14,122 nt of DNA, taken from positions 1 through 14,122 of the forward strand of contig CAZILN010000015.1 of assembly GCA_964540005.1 (NCBI GenBank). Reading direction: 5' to 3'. Position 1 is the stretch's first letter; the number at the start of each line of letters is the position of its first letter. The notes below the pieces were generated by a model, which saw only the letters and a program-made list of their open reading frames with translations, had not been told where the DNA came from and ran no database searches. This DNA comes from CAZILN01 sp964540005 (GTDB lineage: Bacteria; Bacteroidota; Bacteroidia; Bacteroidales; SM23-62). This document shows, piece after piece, positions 12,604 to 14,122 of the stretch. Made by a program: the position numbers and the translations under genes.

Positions 12604-14122
12604 TTATTCATCATCATCGTCATCCTCATCATTATTTCCGGCATACTTTGCAGGGTAAGATTGATTACCCATGGCTGAGTACCAAAGGATCCTGTTAAGT
12701 ACATTATCATTGCCGGCATCAACGTGGTCAAACTGCGGATCAAGGCTTTGCCTGGCATAATGAAGTGCTTTCCCTGAGAGACTGGTAAGCGGCGGATTCA
12801 TTTCGTCGAGAGGGATCCTGTTTGGGACCGCTTCATATGAAGTATAATCCGGAACAGATGTAAAACATTCAAACATCAAGGAAGCGATGGCGTCCTGGAT
12901 ATTCATCGGTGGCAGTCCCAGGATCTGTTCCATGGTACGGATCATAGAAGGCTGGGAATAATAAGAAGTAACCGTTTGCCGGAGCCTGGAATAGGGACTG
13001 ATAACCAGGCCCATGGTACGGTAAGCAGAAAGATGATCCCACCCGGACTGAGAATCATCTTCGGTGACAAAAATGATTGTATTTTCCCAGAACCGGCTAT
13101 GAGAAATGGCTTCGACAATTCTTCCCAGTGCCAGATCATTATCTGCCACCTGCGCCCTGGGCGTAGGAAAACCTGGCCGTGTTCCTGTCGTATGGTCATT
13201 GGGGAGTGCAAGAATCATTAATTCCGGTAAGGAATCACCTTCCATGGCTTCGTATTCTTCCCATTCCTTGATAAAGGCATCTGCCCTGAGAATATCAGGA
13301 ATAGCATGGTGATCATACCCCGGATATGTCTGACTGAGTATTTGTTTAACAGGTTCCACAGTGGTATGATTCGTGAAAGAGAAAGGTTCTCCGCGCAGGA
13401 ACCCCGAATATATATCATTCCAACCCAGTGAATAATTGAAACGGGGTATGCAAGCCTCACCATAAATTCTTGCCGATTTGCCATTCCGTATTGCATTATC
13501 CCAGAGAAAGCCGGTGGGGGCATATACAAGGGCATCATTTTGCACATGTGGATAGCTGCGGAACCAGGCACGGACATTTTTCTCGATATAATCCGTTACT
13601 ATGGCAGCATCGGTCCATTGATGGCCTTCGGCTGAACATTTCCCGGAAACATGATATGCATCCATAAGCTGAAAGTCAGTGGCCAGTTTATGGGTATTCG
13701 GAGTGACTTCTTCTCCAAAGATACAAAGAGAACTATCTCCCCGGCCCTGCTCCATATCGCCCAGTAACTGGTCATAGGTGCGGTTTTCTTTAATGATATA
13801 GACAACATGCTTGAAAACGGAGGGTTCGCCAATCCGTTCGGGGACCGGTTTTGGTTCCGTATTTTCCCGTGGAGGGAGTTGTACCCCGCTTAATCGTGAT
13901 AGCTGGTTCAAGGCGATGACCTCCTCTGTATATTTTTTCAGGGATTTCTTCCCCGGTATGTCCACGATAGAAACCGATGCCAGCATATGGTGAGAATTAT
14001 AGGCCGGTGTTGTCGAATTTTCAGGTATCAAAGCCAATCTGGCTCCCTCACCTTCCAGGTTGGTAATGAACATCCGCCTGTCGCGAGATAAACATATTGC
14101 CGAAGGATAAGCACCTGTGGGG
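12604..14122 (-). CDS. YncE/alkaline-phosphatase-superfamily phosphoesterase, C-terminal part
   Basis: The frame runs from TAA-equivalent 12604-12606 to the window edge; the ATG at 14073 is internal, because the frame continues upstream as GAYPSAICLSRDRRMFITNL, a blade of a YVTN/YncE beta-propeller. The C-terminal part is a phosphoesterase (PF04185-type). Counting from Met at 14073, it has HVVYIIKENRTYDQ with the likely nucleophile T99, SGKCSAEGHQW, ALPNDHTTGTRPG and FVTEDDSQSGWDHLSAYRT, which supply metal-binding Asp/His/Glu. The architecture matches Bacteroidota proteins annotated as bifunctional YncE/alkaline phosphatase family. It would hydrolyse phosphoesters, probably outside the cytoplasm, but the signal peptide lies outside the window. 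The protein ends in NNDEDDDDDE, an acidic tail not needed for catalysis. Confidence 0.88.
   Translation of the reverse strand, partial: PTGAYPSAICLSRDRRMFITNLEGEGARLALIPENSTTPAYNSHHMLASVSIVDIPGKKSLKKYTEEVIALNQLSRLSGVQLPPRENTEPKPVPERIGEPSVFKHVVYIIKENRTYDQLLGDMEQGRGDSSLCIFGEEVTPNTHKLATDFQLMDAYHVSGKCSAEGHQWTDAAIVTDYIEKNVRAWFRSYPHVQNDALVYAPTGFLWDNAIRNGKSARIYGEACIPRFNYSLGWNDIYSGFLRGEPFSFTNHTTVEPVKQILSQTYPGYDHHAIPDILRADAFIKEWEEYEAMEGDSLPELMILALPNDHTTGTRPGFPTPRAQVADNDLALGRIVEAISHSRFWENTIIFVTEDDSQSGWDHLSAYRTMGLVISPYSRLRQTVTSYYSQPSMIRTMEQILGLPPMNIQDAIASLMFECFTSVPDYTSYEAVPNRIPLDEMNPPLTSLSGKALHYARQSLDPQFDHVDAGNDNVLNRILWYSAMGNQSYPAKYAGNNDEDDDDDE

Noticed and set aside
13218..13577. 119-codon minus-strand open frame in the phosphoesterase
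   Set aside because: It is out of frame with a gene that has clear catalytic motifs, so it is a shadow.

Overview
The window looks like a piece of a Bacteroidota chromosome, probably an environmental or metagenome-assembled member of the Bacteroidales/Marinilabiliales side. The clues are a TonB-dependent receptor of the carboxypeptidase-regulatory-domain type followed by a DUF4249-like lipoprotein, a YncE/phosphoesterase fusion protein, a ParE-type toxin with an 'addiction module' antitoxin of the Bacteroidota kind, GTG/TTG starts and weak Shine-Dalgarno sequences. No RNA gene, CRISPR array or complete insertion sequence was seen.

Layout. (1) 1-1000: the end of a zinc-ribbon protein, a non-coding stretch, then a minus-strand toxin-antitoxin pair whose toxin is frameshifted by a 16-bp tandem duplication. 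(2) 1174-4638, minus strand: three consecutive genes that each carry a receiver (REC) domain. In transcription order they are REC-HPT (the tail of a hybrid histidine kinase that has lost its kinase part), REC-PP2C/SpoIIE phosphatase (with an in-frame TAA at codon 7), and REC-coiled coil-degenerate histidine kinase (Lys in place of the phospho-accepting His). (3) 4639-5085: a scrambled stretch with coding-like remnants on both strands and a perfect 19-bp palindrome. (4) 5086-6403, minus strand: a hemerythrin-like diiron protein overlapping a LuxR-type regulator whose receiver lacks the phosphorylation site. (5) 6595-7977, plus strand and divergent from (4): a FeoB membrane domain with no GTPase domain. 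(6) 8309-12499, plus strand: a tight three-gene operon of an unrecognised exported protein, a TonB-dependent receptor and a DUF4249-like lipoprotein. (7) 12604-14122, minus strand: the C-terminal part of a YncE/alkaline-phosphatase-superfamily phosphoesterase that continues past the window.

How the genes may work together. Region 2 has the parts of a phosphorelay (REC, HPT, REC output) ending in a serine/threonine phosphatase, so it could link a two-component signal to partner-switching control, but no active kinase is encoded here. Regions 4 and 5 share an intergenic region containing an 8-bp inverted repeat. A diiron sensor or repair protein, a phosphorylation-independent DNA-binding protein and an iron permease would fit an iron/nitric-oxide/oxygen response module. 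Region 6 fits an outer-membrane uptake system of unknown substrate.

The recurrent theme is loss: a frameshifted toxin, a nonsense codon, a truncated hybrid kinase, a missing FeoB GTPase domain, two degenerate signalling domains and decayed fragments. Some of these may be assembly or sequencing errors, so read-level confirmation of the frameshift and the stop codon comes first.
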